Below are positions 1 to 8,109 of a stretch of DNA of 17,153 nucleotides, piece after piece. This DNA is from Coprinopsis marcescibilis (lineage: Eukaryota; Basidiomycota; Agaricomycetes; Agaricales; Psathyrellaceae). The position numbers were made by a program, and so were the translations under genes. The stretch is taken from the NCBI GenBank assembly GCA_004369085.1, contig ML210550.1, positions 1 through 17,153 on the forward strand. Direction: 5' to 3'. How positions within the stretch are numbered: position 1 is the stretch's first letter; every line of letters starts with the position of its first letter. The notes under the pieces are model-generated. The model was given only the letters and a program-made list of their open reading frames with translations. It did no database searches and was not told where the DNA came from.

Positions 1-46
1 TACTATCATTCACCAGAGGTTCGCGCATTCCCACAAGTTCGCGCAT
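1..46 (+). repeat. Left terminal inverted repeat (46 bp)
   Basis: This arm is the perfect reverse complement of 420-465. It contains TTCGCGCAT at two places. It may continue to the left of the window. Confidence 0.85.
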
Positions 47-419
47 GTCACAATGTGACCGTGACACATTTCAATTTCAGCTGATGCACATCACTCGGCA
101 AACTCATGGGCAGTGGGCGCGCAGTGGGCGTGCCGTCAGAGCGAATTAGATATTAGAGACAAGTGCAAGATCGAAGACGCGAGTCGCGACAAGTCTGCGC
201 GGTTCTCAGGCTCTCACTCAACAAACGCGATCACAGATTTTGAATTCCGCCCACCGGCTTTCGGCAAGCGTGACAACCTTCCAAATTGGGCACCTGGTTC
301 GGACACCATTTCTTTTCAAAAAAATTATATAAACTTGAGCGCAGTGGTGGATAGATTACTTCTATAGAGTATGAGCGCAATCCGGGTAGAATTGTGGTCA
401 CAGGAGCTGGAATACTAAA

Positions 420-465
420 ATGCGCGAACTTGTGGGAATGCGCGAACCTCTGGTGAATGATAGTA
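420..465 (-). repeat. Right terminal inverted repeat (46 bp)
   Basis: This arm matches 1-46 on the opposite strand at all 46 positions and ends in TAGTA. Sequence continues as CCGAC, outside the repeat. Confidence 0.85.
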
Positions 466-487
466 CCGACGCAAATCTGCAACCCGA

Positions 488-538
488 CACTAAGTGATTA
501 ATTGATGGTTGAATCCCATACGCAAATTCGATTGATCG
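488..538 (+). repeat. Imperfect inverted repeat, left arm
   Basis: The core at 513-538 pairs with the reverse complement of 1289-1314 with three mismatches in 26 positions. Weaker similarity with gaps extends outward to about 488 and 1336. The arms are about 800 bp apart, as in a small DNA transposon. Confidence 0.55.
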
Positions 539-1288
539 AAGGAACTATTAATCCCTTATTTCTTTACTGACTACCGTGAAAATATGTATACCTCCCATTC
601 ATGCGATTAATCTAAGATCAATCATCCAAATAAATTGTGCACATTGGACTAGCCCGGAATGATATCGGTGGGTGAATTGGAGTGAATCGTGTTTGGACTA
701 CTCTATATATTTCAGTTGCGACAAGTAACTCTGCCGAAGCTACATTGTACGGCAAAGGTTAAAATAAACTCTCAAATCCTCATCTGCATCCACCAAAGGA
801 GAATTTTGGGGTGAGGCGGGGTTGGAAAAGTAATTAACGAAGCAGACCAAGTTATTTATACTCCCCCTGGCTTGTACATGTTTGGCGGAGACAGGTGACG
901 TCTACGTGACTGGTTGACTGAGGCCAAATAAAACCAAAAGGTAAATGCTCCTGTATGTTTTTCCTTCCAACCGCTGCAACAACTGGAGAGATCGATGCGG
1001 AAAGTAGCGAGGAAAAGCAAGGGTTTATAACGTAGCTTCGTAAGCCCCCGCAACCCGTTCAGCTGAAGGTCTAATCAAACGATGAATTGCGCCCCGCTGG
1101 ACGCACATTCGATTCATCGTGTAAATAGTAGTTTAAAACGATATTTTATTACAAACGGCTTGCGATTCAAAGGTTCTGTCACAGGTCCGGTGAGTGATTA
1201 GAAGGGCGATTAATCAATGCCTATTAATCGATCAATCGCTCTTCTTGCTCTCTCAACCCATCAGCATATCCCACAATTCGGCTTGGGG

Positions 1289-1336
1289 CGATTAATCGAA
1301 TTTGTGCATGGGATACAGCTGGGATTACTCACTCAC
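1289..1336 (-). repeat. Imperfect inverted repeat, right arm
   Basis: This is the partner of 488-538. The core 1289-1314 differs from its partner by three transitions. Further CGATTAATC motifs lie just inside it, at 1206-1236. Confidence 0.55.
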
Positions 1337-1552
1337 CATCGGTATTTTGCAAAGTTGTACACTCGTAGACACCGAATTGTCGCTTTGGACTAACCCCGAA
1401 AACATCCACCCGATTCAGCGCGGTAGATCATAATATTCAACGTCTTGCCTCATACAAACAAAATCAATGCGGAACGTTGAGGAGTGGCTCACAGTCACGC
1501 TTTTTGAGTACTCCCTCGAAATCTGGAATGGCTGGAGATTGCGCATTCCCAG

Positions 1553-2665
1553 CTACAATGCGGCATTCATCTTTTGCAGCACCCGAACGACTGCATGCAC
1601 ACCTTCCACCACCTTGGCTTTCTCACTCGGTTCCACCAACGCAGTGATCCCCGTCAGCTTGTCCGGGTGCCAGCGTAGCAGCGATTTGCGTACCCGCTGC
1701 TTCTTCGATATCGTCGACCCCCTCACCGTTAAAGGCGCGTACAAGAACTCCTGGATGTTCTTCAAGGTAAGATCCGAAAGCTCAACTTCTTTCGCAACGG
1801 ACACGGCGGCAGGTTTGTCGTTCGAGGCAGATTTCGCCGTGGAGATGGTGATGTTCGCAAAGGCGTCCGCGATGGACGAGACCTGAGAAGGAGGTTCGAT
1901 AGGCCAGGGTATATCTGCAAACTTCAGCATCACGTCCTCGCCGTCGAGATCCCCAGCATCGCTCCCCGCGTACTGCGAATCCACGTCGATATCCACGCCC
2001 GCGACGCCCCTGTCTCTCGCCAACAGGACGAGCTTCCTCCAGCGCTTCTCATAGGCCTCCCACCTCTCCGTTAACCGCTTCTCGACCTCGCGTAAGCGCA
2101 GCTCCTCTCGTATCCGCTGTGTCTTCTCCAGGTCGCGCTGACCATCCGGGCCACGCAGAACGCCACCCGATTGCACCCAGAGCTCCTCGCTTTCCCTCGC
2201 TTGTTCGGCCTCGGACGCCACACGAGCCTCGCGAGATTTGGCGAGAGTATCCTGTACCGCCTTTAACGCAGCCTCTGCCTTTACCCGGTCGTCTTCCTCG
2301 CGTTTCCAGCGCGCCTCAGCGGCGTCTGCCTCCTCTTTCGCGCGTCTCTCGCGTTTATCTTCTTCTTCCTGTATACGAGCAGCCTTTTCTGCGTCGAATA
2401 CCGTCGGTTGGACGCCTGTTGGGAACATGAAGTACCCTAGGGAGCTGGAGGCGAATGTGGAGTTTGGTAAAGTTGAGGTTGATGAGGTGGGCGTCCAGTC
2501 ATATGAGCCGAATAGGTTTCCGTTGAGCCCCGTTGTTCGTGGTGTCTGTGGAGTGTATTGCAGCCTCGACCTATCCCCTGTGGTCGTACTCTTTTTCGGC
2601 GTGGAGCCAAATAATAGTGAGGTTGGGTTGCTGAGCAGCGAGCTCGCGCTTGCTAGATTCGCCAT
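1553..2665 (-). CDS. NFKBIL1-like protein with C-terminal degenerate J-domain motif
   Basis: This is a single-exon gene of 370 codons on the minus strand. The N-terminus (1-90) is Ser/Thr/Pro-rich with a TP-rich stretch around residues 37-44 (YTPQTPRT). Residues about 90-215 are strongly charged (runs of E, K, R) and should form a long helix or coiled coil. The C-terminal 60 residues carry LLRWHPDK (HPD at 333-335) followed by a helix ending VVRVLQKMNAAL. This combination of charged helix and C-terminal RWHPD(K/R) resembles fungal relatives of NF-kappa-B inhibitor-like protein 1, whose C-terminus resembles a J-domain. The HPD tripeptide is what activates Hsp70 in true DnaJ proteins, but no typical N-terminal J-domain is present, so Hsp70 partnership is unproven. 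It is divergent from NLR1, sharing the 680-bp spacer 2666-3345. A partial copy of its N-terminal region lies at 16711-16819. Confidence 0.8.
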   Translation of the reverse strand: MANLASASSLLSNPTSLLFGSTPKKSTTTGDRSRLQYTPQTPRTTGLNGNLFGSYDWTPTSSTSTLPNSTFASSSLGYFMFPTGVQPTVFDAEKAARIQEEEDKRERRAKEEADAAEARWKREEDDRVKAEAALKAVQDTLAKSREARVASEAEQARESEELWVQSGGVLRGPDGQRDLEKTQRIREELRLREVEKRLTERWEAYEKRWRKLVLLARDRGVAGVDIDVDSQYAGSDAGDLDGEDVMLKFADIPWPIEPPSQVSSIADAFANITISTAKSASNDKPAAVSVAKEVELSDLTLKNIQEFLYAPLTVRGSTISKKQRVRKSLLRWHPDKLTGITALVEPSEKAKVVEGVHAVVRVLQKMNAAL

Positions 2666-3345
2666 TTGGATAGCGATTGGTAGAGTCTGTGCATAAAGGC
2701 TTTTAGGGGTAATTAAGGATGAATGTAACTGAGATGTGTTACTGGAAGACTTGGGGATGGTGGAAGGAGAGATTGACGTTCCCTTTCAGGTCCTAACGTG
2801 GCATGCCAAGCCGATAGTATCAATCAATCTCCCGCCATCACATACTGTGGGAACCGGCTTCTCATTCGGCCGCTTCCAGACATTCTTTGAGCGAGACAAA
2901 TTCGCTGGTTTATGAGCATACTATAGAAACATAGTGTCGTCGGCTGCAGTGGCAATGGATCGTTCGAACTTTTACGTGGCAACACAAGCCGACGCGCCGC
3001 TACCGTCAACTTGTCTTCGGCATTGAGCGACCGGGTTCAAGCGAAACCAAGATGAAGTTCAATCAAGTCATGTCTTCGCCTGTCTTCGCTTGTCTTCCGT
3101 ACCACGACTGCTTAAAATAGATTGGTATGGAATCAACCTTTAGATCCCCTGCACATGCGAAGGCTGTGTTTGCTGTTTGCTGTTTACTTCTGAGATCTGA
3201 AATCTGACAACGTGTGAGACTCGACACACACTCTCTTGACCACTTATCACGGTTTCACCAGCGGCCACTCTAGTCCAGAACTTACTGTCATTCCCCACTA
3301 ATCTAAACTCCAGTGCCCAGACTCTCCACACTCTGCAGATGTACG
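2666..3345. promoter_or_regulatory. Bidirectional intergenic region between NFKBIL1-like gene and NLR1
   Basis: No gene is seen here. It must hold the promoters of the two divergent genes. Visible structure: a 10-bp unit TGTCTTCGCY repeated three times in tandem at 3071-3100, with another copy at 3012-3021; and a 19-bp direct repeat, ACGTGGCA...CAAGCCGA, at 2796-2814 and 2974-2992 with three mismatches. The block ATCTGACAACGTGT at 3202-3215 has a counterpart upstream of NLR2. Promoter function is inferred from position only. Confidence 0.5.
3071..3100 (+). repeat. Three tandem copies of a 10-bp TGTCTTCGCY unit
   Basis: The three adjacent units are TGTCTTCGCC, TGTCTTCGCT and TGTCTTCCGT; a fourth unit lies at 3012-3021. 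It could be a small microsatellite or a cluster of binding sites about 250 bp upstream of the NLR1 start. Confidence 0.7.
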
Positions 3346-6300
3346 ATGGGCGCAGGATTATCGAACTCTGTATGTGATCTCAATCGTATGGACTGTTGGA
3401 TGTAGCTGAGCGAAATCTGAGCTGGAGAGGAGGGCAAAGTTATACTATGAAGAAGGAATCAATGACAAGGTCATCGCCAAAGATTGTAGTGGGATAGAGC
3501 AACTGGAAGGCTCTTCAGTAAACACCAAGTTAATGGCGCCCACGATCAGCAACATTGGAATCATCCATCAAGGTAGTGGCCTCTAGTAGTGGGTCCTCGC
3601 CAGGACGCTAACTGGGCTCGCCAGAAACCAAAAATCCCCGTGAAAAAGCACATCAAGCATCAGCCTTCAATGAAAATAAGGATGATCCTCCCACAGTCCG
3701 AGGTTCGAGGCTGGGAATTATGTTCTATCAATGTTGAAATTTGACTGTTTATATGCAGGGGGATCCGTGTTCGAGGGAGGCATACTAAACAATGCGCAGG
3801 GAGTACACATCGAAGGGTCTGCCACACTCATCAGCGCGCAGCAATATACCAACATCCATAACATCATCATGCAGCCGGACGTCTCCGACGAGCAGGGTGC
3901 GCTTCTCGTTATTTAAACTGGCTTTTCCAATTCCCTGACGTAGATTTGAATATAGATGCTGAATTGTTCAAGAAAATTCTTTTGTGGATCAGCGACATCA
4001 ACTATCATGCCATCCAGGCTGACAACTATGGAAAGCGGGCTCCAGGGACAGGGGAGTGGGCCCTTGAGGACCCGGTCATTGTCAAGTGGTTGGAGGGCGC
4101 ACTGGGCATTTTGTGGGGAATCGGAATGCGTAGGTCCTATGAACATATGTTGCGAGCTCCATCCTAACCCTTATCCGCCCTCAGTGGGTGCTGGAAAGAC
4201 GATACTATCGTATGTCCTTTACACGTTCCATGATCATCCTTCTGATTGCAGGATAAAGCTCCATCATCATCAACCACCTTGCGCAGAAAGCCAAGGCCAA
4301 CAAGCGCATCTGCGTTGCCTTTGCATTTTCTCGATACACGGACGCCCTCACGGGTGGGGAGGTCCTCGCTGGTCTCCTTCGCCAGGTCGTCCAGGATCAC
4401 CCCTGCACCCTGCCGTTTGTAAAGCCGATGTACGAGTATCACCTCCTCCATGGGACTCGGCCGTCCCAGGCTGAGGTCTATGGGGCTCTTCGAGCCATCT
4501 TCGACTCAGATCTGTTCGATGAGAAATTTTGTGCTCTGGATGGCCTCGATGAGGCGTTGTTGGACACACAGGTGGACGTGCTGGATGCGCTTTCTGAACT
4601 TCCGGAAAACTTCCTCGTCATGTCGCGCCCGTTGCCACTTCTCAAGGAGCGGGTACCGGAAGCGACGTTCATTGATATTATTGTGCACGACGCTGACATT
4701 GAGCAGTTGATTGAAGAGAAACTTCGTCGCCTTAAGACATTGCGGATTTTATTGGAGAAGGATGGTTGGAAGGAGAAGGTTCTCAAGGCGGTTCTCGAGA
4801 AGTCGTCCGGAATGTGAGTTACTTCCCTCTTGATTTTGATCTATCACCCATCCATGAATCTGTTTTAGGTTTTTGTTAGCATCCCTCCAGCTCGATATGC
4901 TTGGGGGTTGCATGCACGTCAAGGACCTTCGCGCGGCGCTGGATGCTCTTCCCATGGGTGTTAACGCAATGTACCAGATTACCATGGAGCGTATCGAAGG
5001 ACGCCCCGGATCCGATCTGGCCGATCGAGCACTGACCTGGCTCGTTCACGCTCGAGAGTCGCTCAATATGGACGACCTTCTGTACGCCCTCACAGTGGAC
5101 CCGGCGACATTCGCATATGGCCCTGATCTTCTGGTCGACCCTGAGACGCTACTGTCAGTATGCTGTGGACTGATCACCTTTGAGTCCAAGACGTCACTTG
5201 TTCGCCTTGTCCGTACGTGCCTCTTACTTTGAGGGTACCAACATAGTTAGCTTATACGAGTCTGCATTCAGATTATACCGCACGCGACTTTCTGGTAACC
5301 TACCTTTCCAAGACAGGGGTGGATGTACAGGCCACGCTGGCGTGCACATGTGTCGCTCGTCTTCGAAGTTGTGGGTTCGAGGACTACCAGGGGGACAACA
5401 GCTACAGTTACCTGTATGACGACTTCAAAACGCACCCCTTCCTCGCGTATGCATATTACAACTGGGCAGCCCATGCTCAAGCCTCGGAAATCCCGTCTTT
5501 TGTGGAGGCGTTCGTCCTCCGGTGCCGAAGCTTTCCGTGGATGCTTCCTGGTGCTATAAGCTACTACGAATCTCTGAGCTCCGTACAGCTTGCTGCGGCG
5601 TGCGACCTCCACGGTCTTCTTGCACGGTGGCTGGGCTCCGATCGCTCGCCACTCAGCCGCGCACTTCCTCGCAGCGTCGCGCTGGATGTCAACGCCAAAT
5701 CAGCACAAGGTTACACTGCACTGGCGCTCGCCGTCATCCACGGGAACGTCGCGACCGTACCGCTCCTCATTACTGCTGAAGGTGTGGATATCGGGTGCGT
5801 TGATAGTCACGGATGGACACCCCTGATCGAGGCGTCGTATAGGGGTCATGCGCGGATTGTGGACGTGCTTCTGGGCGTGGTTGGTGTGGAGCATGTGAAT
5901 GCGGGGTCGTGCACTGCGCTCATGGCGGCTTCGGAGGAGGGCCATGTGGAGGTTGTCAGATCCCTGCTTCGTGTTAAGGGCATCAAGGTGAATGCGAGGG
6001 AAGATACTGGGAGGGGAGAGGGTGGTGGGTCGGCGCTTACGCTTGCGGCGTTGCATGGCAGGTTGGGTGCTGTGCAGCTGTTGCTTGGGGTTGAGGGGGT
6101 TGATGTTAATGTGGTGCATTGGAGGACTGGGACGGGCCTTGCCCAGGCGTGTAGGCGGGGGTATGCGAACATTGTCAGACTCTTTCTGCAGCGGAAGGAT
6201 GTTGATGTTAACTTGGCCAGGTGTGATTGGGGGACAGCACTCATGCAGGCGAGCTGCAAGGGTCGGAAGGATGTTGTTGAGATGTTGCTGGAGAGGGATG

Positions 6301-6410
6301 ACGTTGATGTTAATGCTGCGAGACCTGACGGGCATACTGCACGGTCTTTGGCGTTGAAATTGGGCCACGGGGAGATTTCAGAGTTGCTCCAAAGGCACGG
6401 TGCATTTTAG
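3346..6410 (+). CDS. NACHT-ankyrin NLR-type protein (NLR1)
   Basis: Nine exons give an in-frame protein of about 875 aa: 3346-3369, 3422-3572, 3625-3702, 3759-3896, 3956-4129, 4185-4209, 4259-4813, 4869-5212, 5272-6410. All introns are 49-59 nt with GT..AG ends. Exon 1 encodes MGAGLSNS, a candidate N-myristoylation signal. Residues 9-130 form a polar N-terminal region with a Gly/Asn segment, VFEGGILNNAQGVHIEG. The NACHT domain starts near residue 183, with Walker A GIGMLGAGKT at 185-194 (Lys193) and Walker B FCALDGLDE at 287-295. A HYTARDFL motif at 497 marks the helical region after NACHT. About seven to eight ankyrin repeats fill residues 610-875, with typical GxTALxxAxxxGH and VDVNA signatures. 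The family is STAND NTPases, which act as switch-like sensors in fungal non-self recognition; the ankyrin repeats would bind the ligand. The exon structure is supported by the independent paralogue NLR2. The ligand is unknown. Confidence 0.88.
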
Positions 6411-7128
6411 TGTTTCTGTATGGACGTAGTCCGTACAGTCACTGTATTAGGCTATATACACCTGATGATTTAAGACCAAAGACTTTGGCGTCAGTTGAAT
6501 CATTGTCCATCGCACTGTTGGCAGTGTCACAAAATAGCATTACACTGTTCAAATGAAGGTGCGCCCGGTTTCACGTTGAAGCTCAAGCTCGCGGACAGCG
6601 CATTGAAAGCGGACCTCCGAGGTAATCTTTCAATTTCGTCGGAAATGAAAGAAAGGTGTTGGGTGTGTGTTGGGTAGTACGTTGGATAGGCTTATGCCTC
6701 GAGAGGTAGGTTTGCGAGTCGTTGGGATTCAACCTTTGAGTTCTTCAACATTGGTAGGGAGGTTGCACTTGGTGAGAACTTGGATCGGGGAAAGGGCTTT
6801 GGAGCTGCCTGCTTGCCAGAGTTCTAGCTTTATCGTTTCGTTTCGGGGAATATGGCATTGCTTGATCGACATTAACTCTGAGCTCCGATAGTTCAAACAG
6901 CGACTCCCATGCTGTGCAGTCTACAGATAACTCAATTAACCTTGTACCTGCATTCTACCAATAGAACACGTACCAAGACCACGACGTGCCATTTTTTGTG
7001 ATTAATTGCGATCCTTTTTGTGACATGTCGGTAGATTATCGGTGATATAGACGTGTATGTGAGGCATGTCGCTTCAAGCATGCTATGATTCTGTTACCCC
7101 CTTCTATTGACATGAGTAACCGACCCTC

Positions 7129-7150
7129 GTTAGATGGCGACCTATCTAAC
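7129..7150. repeat. Short perfect inverted repeat (7-bp arms)
   Basis: GTTAGAT at 7129-7135 pairs with ATCTAAC at 7144-7150 around an 8-nt loop. It could be a dimeric protein-binding site or a hairpin. It lies in a gene-free region and may be chance. Confidence 0.4.
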
Positions 7151-7954
7151 AGCCCGCTTGTTATCAACTTAGCTGTTCGTGAACCCACAGCGCCCGAGCG
7201 TAATTAAATGGAGCTCCGGCACTATTGTTGCTTCAAAAGTTACAATCCTGAATTGTGAATACCCGTGGAGACCATGAATTATGGGTTGTTTTGGTTACGC
7301 GCTACATTTCGAGCGAGATGCGTCTACTCCACTGCCTCGAGAAATCACGGCGCACAACAAGAGTGTTGGAATACAAACAACACATTTCACGGAGATCATG
7401 GGTAGGTAGATATTTGGTCACGAGTTCAGCTGTACGCGACGCGTCTACTGGTTCGCAGCCTCGACAAGTCGAAACACGATGTTTCATTTGGTAAGATTGA
7501 TTGGGTCTGGAGTACCTCAGTCAATCGGCTGTAGCTGGGCTGTCCGATAGACGATGTGAACAGTTCAGGAGCCGTTATCCGAGGTGTTGATCAAGAAGCT
7601 CGAGTATGGTCCAAATTCCCGGTAGAGGTCAGCAGATACGCCAGCTTCGGACTTGCATTCCAGATGAGCATAACGCCCTTCACATTCACTGCCCCAAGCT
7701 GCTGCTGAGTTACGAGCGAGAACGTGTTTCTTCCTTGTTGGGAGGCTGAACAACAAGTAAACACGGACAACTCGGCGAAATATTCGCTCACGATCTCCTG
7801 TCCCTGCCTTCGTGTACCTGGAATGCCCTTCTCGACCAAGGATCCATCTGGAATGGAGATGTCGCTGTCAAGACTCCTTATCAACCTCGACAGACGACTC
7901 ACTCGAGGCTCGTGCCCCTATCCATCGTGACACCGGCGAACTCGGAACATGCGG

Positions 7955-7987
7955 CCGCGTGACGTATGAACACGCGACCACGTGACC
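7955..7987. promoter_or_regulatory. Cluster of E-box, CRE-like and ACGCG sites upstream of the kinase
   Basis: Within about 30 bases there is a perfect E-box CACGTG (7979-7984), a CRE-like TGACGTA (7960-7966) and an inverted pair GCGTG...CACGC. They lie about 125-150 bp upstream of the kinase start codon. Such sites bind bHLH, bZIP and MBF-type factors in fungi. Regulation of the kinase is inferred from position. Confidence 0.35.
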
Positions 7988-8109
7988 GTCGGGGTTGAAC
8001 ATGCGTTCCAACAATTGTTCGCAACTTTTCTCTGTTCGTCTCTCCCTTCATCTTCAGCCTCCGTTTCTCTATACCTCAAATAATTACCAACCGCTAGCAG
8101 GGGTTGGAT

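Larger units (their letters stand above)
1..465. mobile_element. MITE-like element with perfect terminal inverted repeats
   Basis: Positions 1-46 and 420-465 are exact reverse complements of each other, with no mismatch over 46 bp. They enclose about 370 bp without a convincing coding region, which is the shape of a non-autonomous DNA transposon. Each arm holds a subterminal direct repeat, TTCGCGCAT, twice. The outermost dinucleotide is TA on both sides, so a TA target duplication of Tc1/mariner type is possible. The left arm begins at the first base of the window, so the outer border and the target duplication cannot be verified. No transposase is visible. The perfect arms suggest recent insertion. 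Superfamily assignment is a guess. Confidence 0.75.
466..1552. other. Gene-free AT-rich spacer, possible second decayed element
   Basis: I see no supportable gene here; all open frames are short and unrelated to known families. The stretch is rich in the motif CGATTAATCG and variants (for example near 604, 1206, 1222 and 1289). It also carries an imperfect inverted repeat at its two sides (listed separately), so much of it may be an old non-autonomous transposon. The right part, from about 1380 to 1552, is the likely 3' flank of the NFKBIL1-like gene. Confidence 0.5.
6411..8109. other. Long intergenic region; kinase promoter and leader at right end
   Basis: I find no supportable gene in these 1.7 kb. 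Open frames at 6495-6891, 7255-7494 and 7565-7930 are short, begin with non-ATG codons or overlap each other on opposite strands, and match no family I know. A small hairpin-forming inverted repeat lies at 7129-7150. The last 120 bases (about 8025-8109) are pyrimidine-rich, as in fungal transcription start regions, and form the probable 5' leader of the kinase. Confidence 0.5.

Noticed and set aside
1467..1886. 139-codon plus-strand frame across the end of the NFKBIL1-like gene
   Set aside because: It lies antisense to the conserved RWHPDK region and has no recognisable motif.
3025..3045. GGTTCAAGCGA resembling a tRNA B box
   Set aside because: No A box or cloverleaf stems could be fitted around it. 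GGTTGAATCCC near 508 and its complement near 6724 also fail.
3731..3916. ATG at 3731 as the NLR1 start
   Set aside because: This ATG is in the intron that ends at 3758. Upstream exons 1-3 align in frame with those of NLR2, including matching intron phases.
3897..4258. Stops between the start of NLR1 and its P-loop, suggesting a pseudogene
   Set aside because: All stops fall in short GT..AG introns at the same positions and phases as in NLR2. The spliced frame is open from 3346 to 6410.
5700..6368. 222-codon open frame antisense to the NLR1 ankyrin repeats
   Set aside because: It mirrors the repeat structure of the sense frame and has no domain of its own, so it is an antisense shadow.
7591..7902. 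103-codon open frame on the minus strand in the NLR1-kinase spacer
   Set aside because: It begins with GTG, has no suitable ATG near its start, overlaps an open frame on the other strand and matches no family I recognise.
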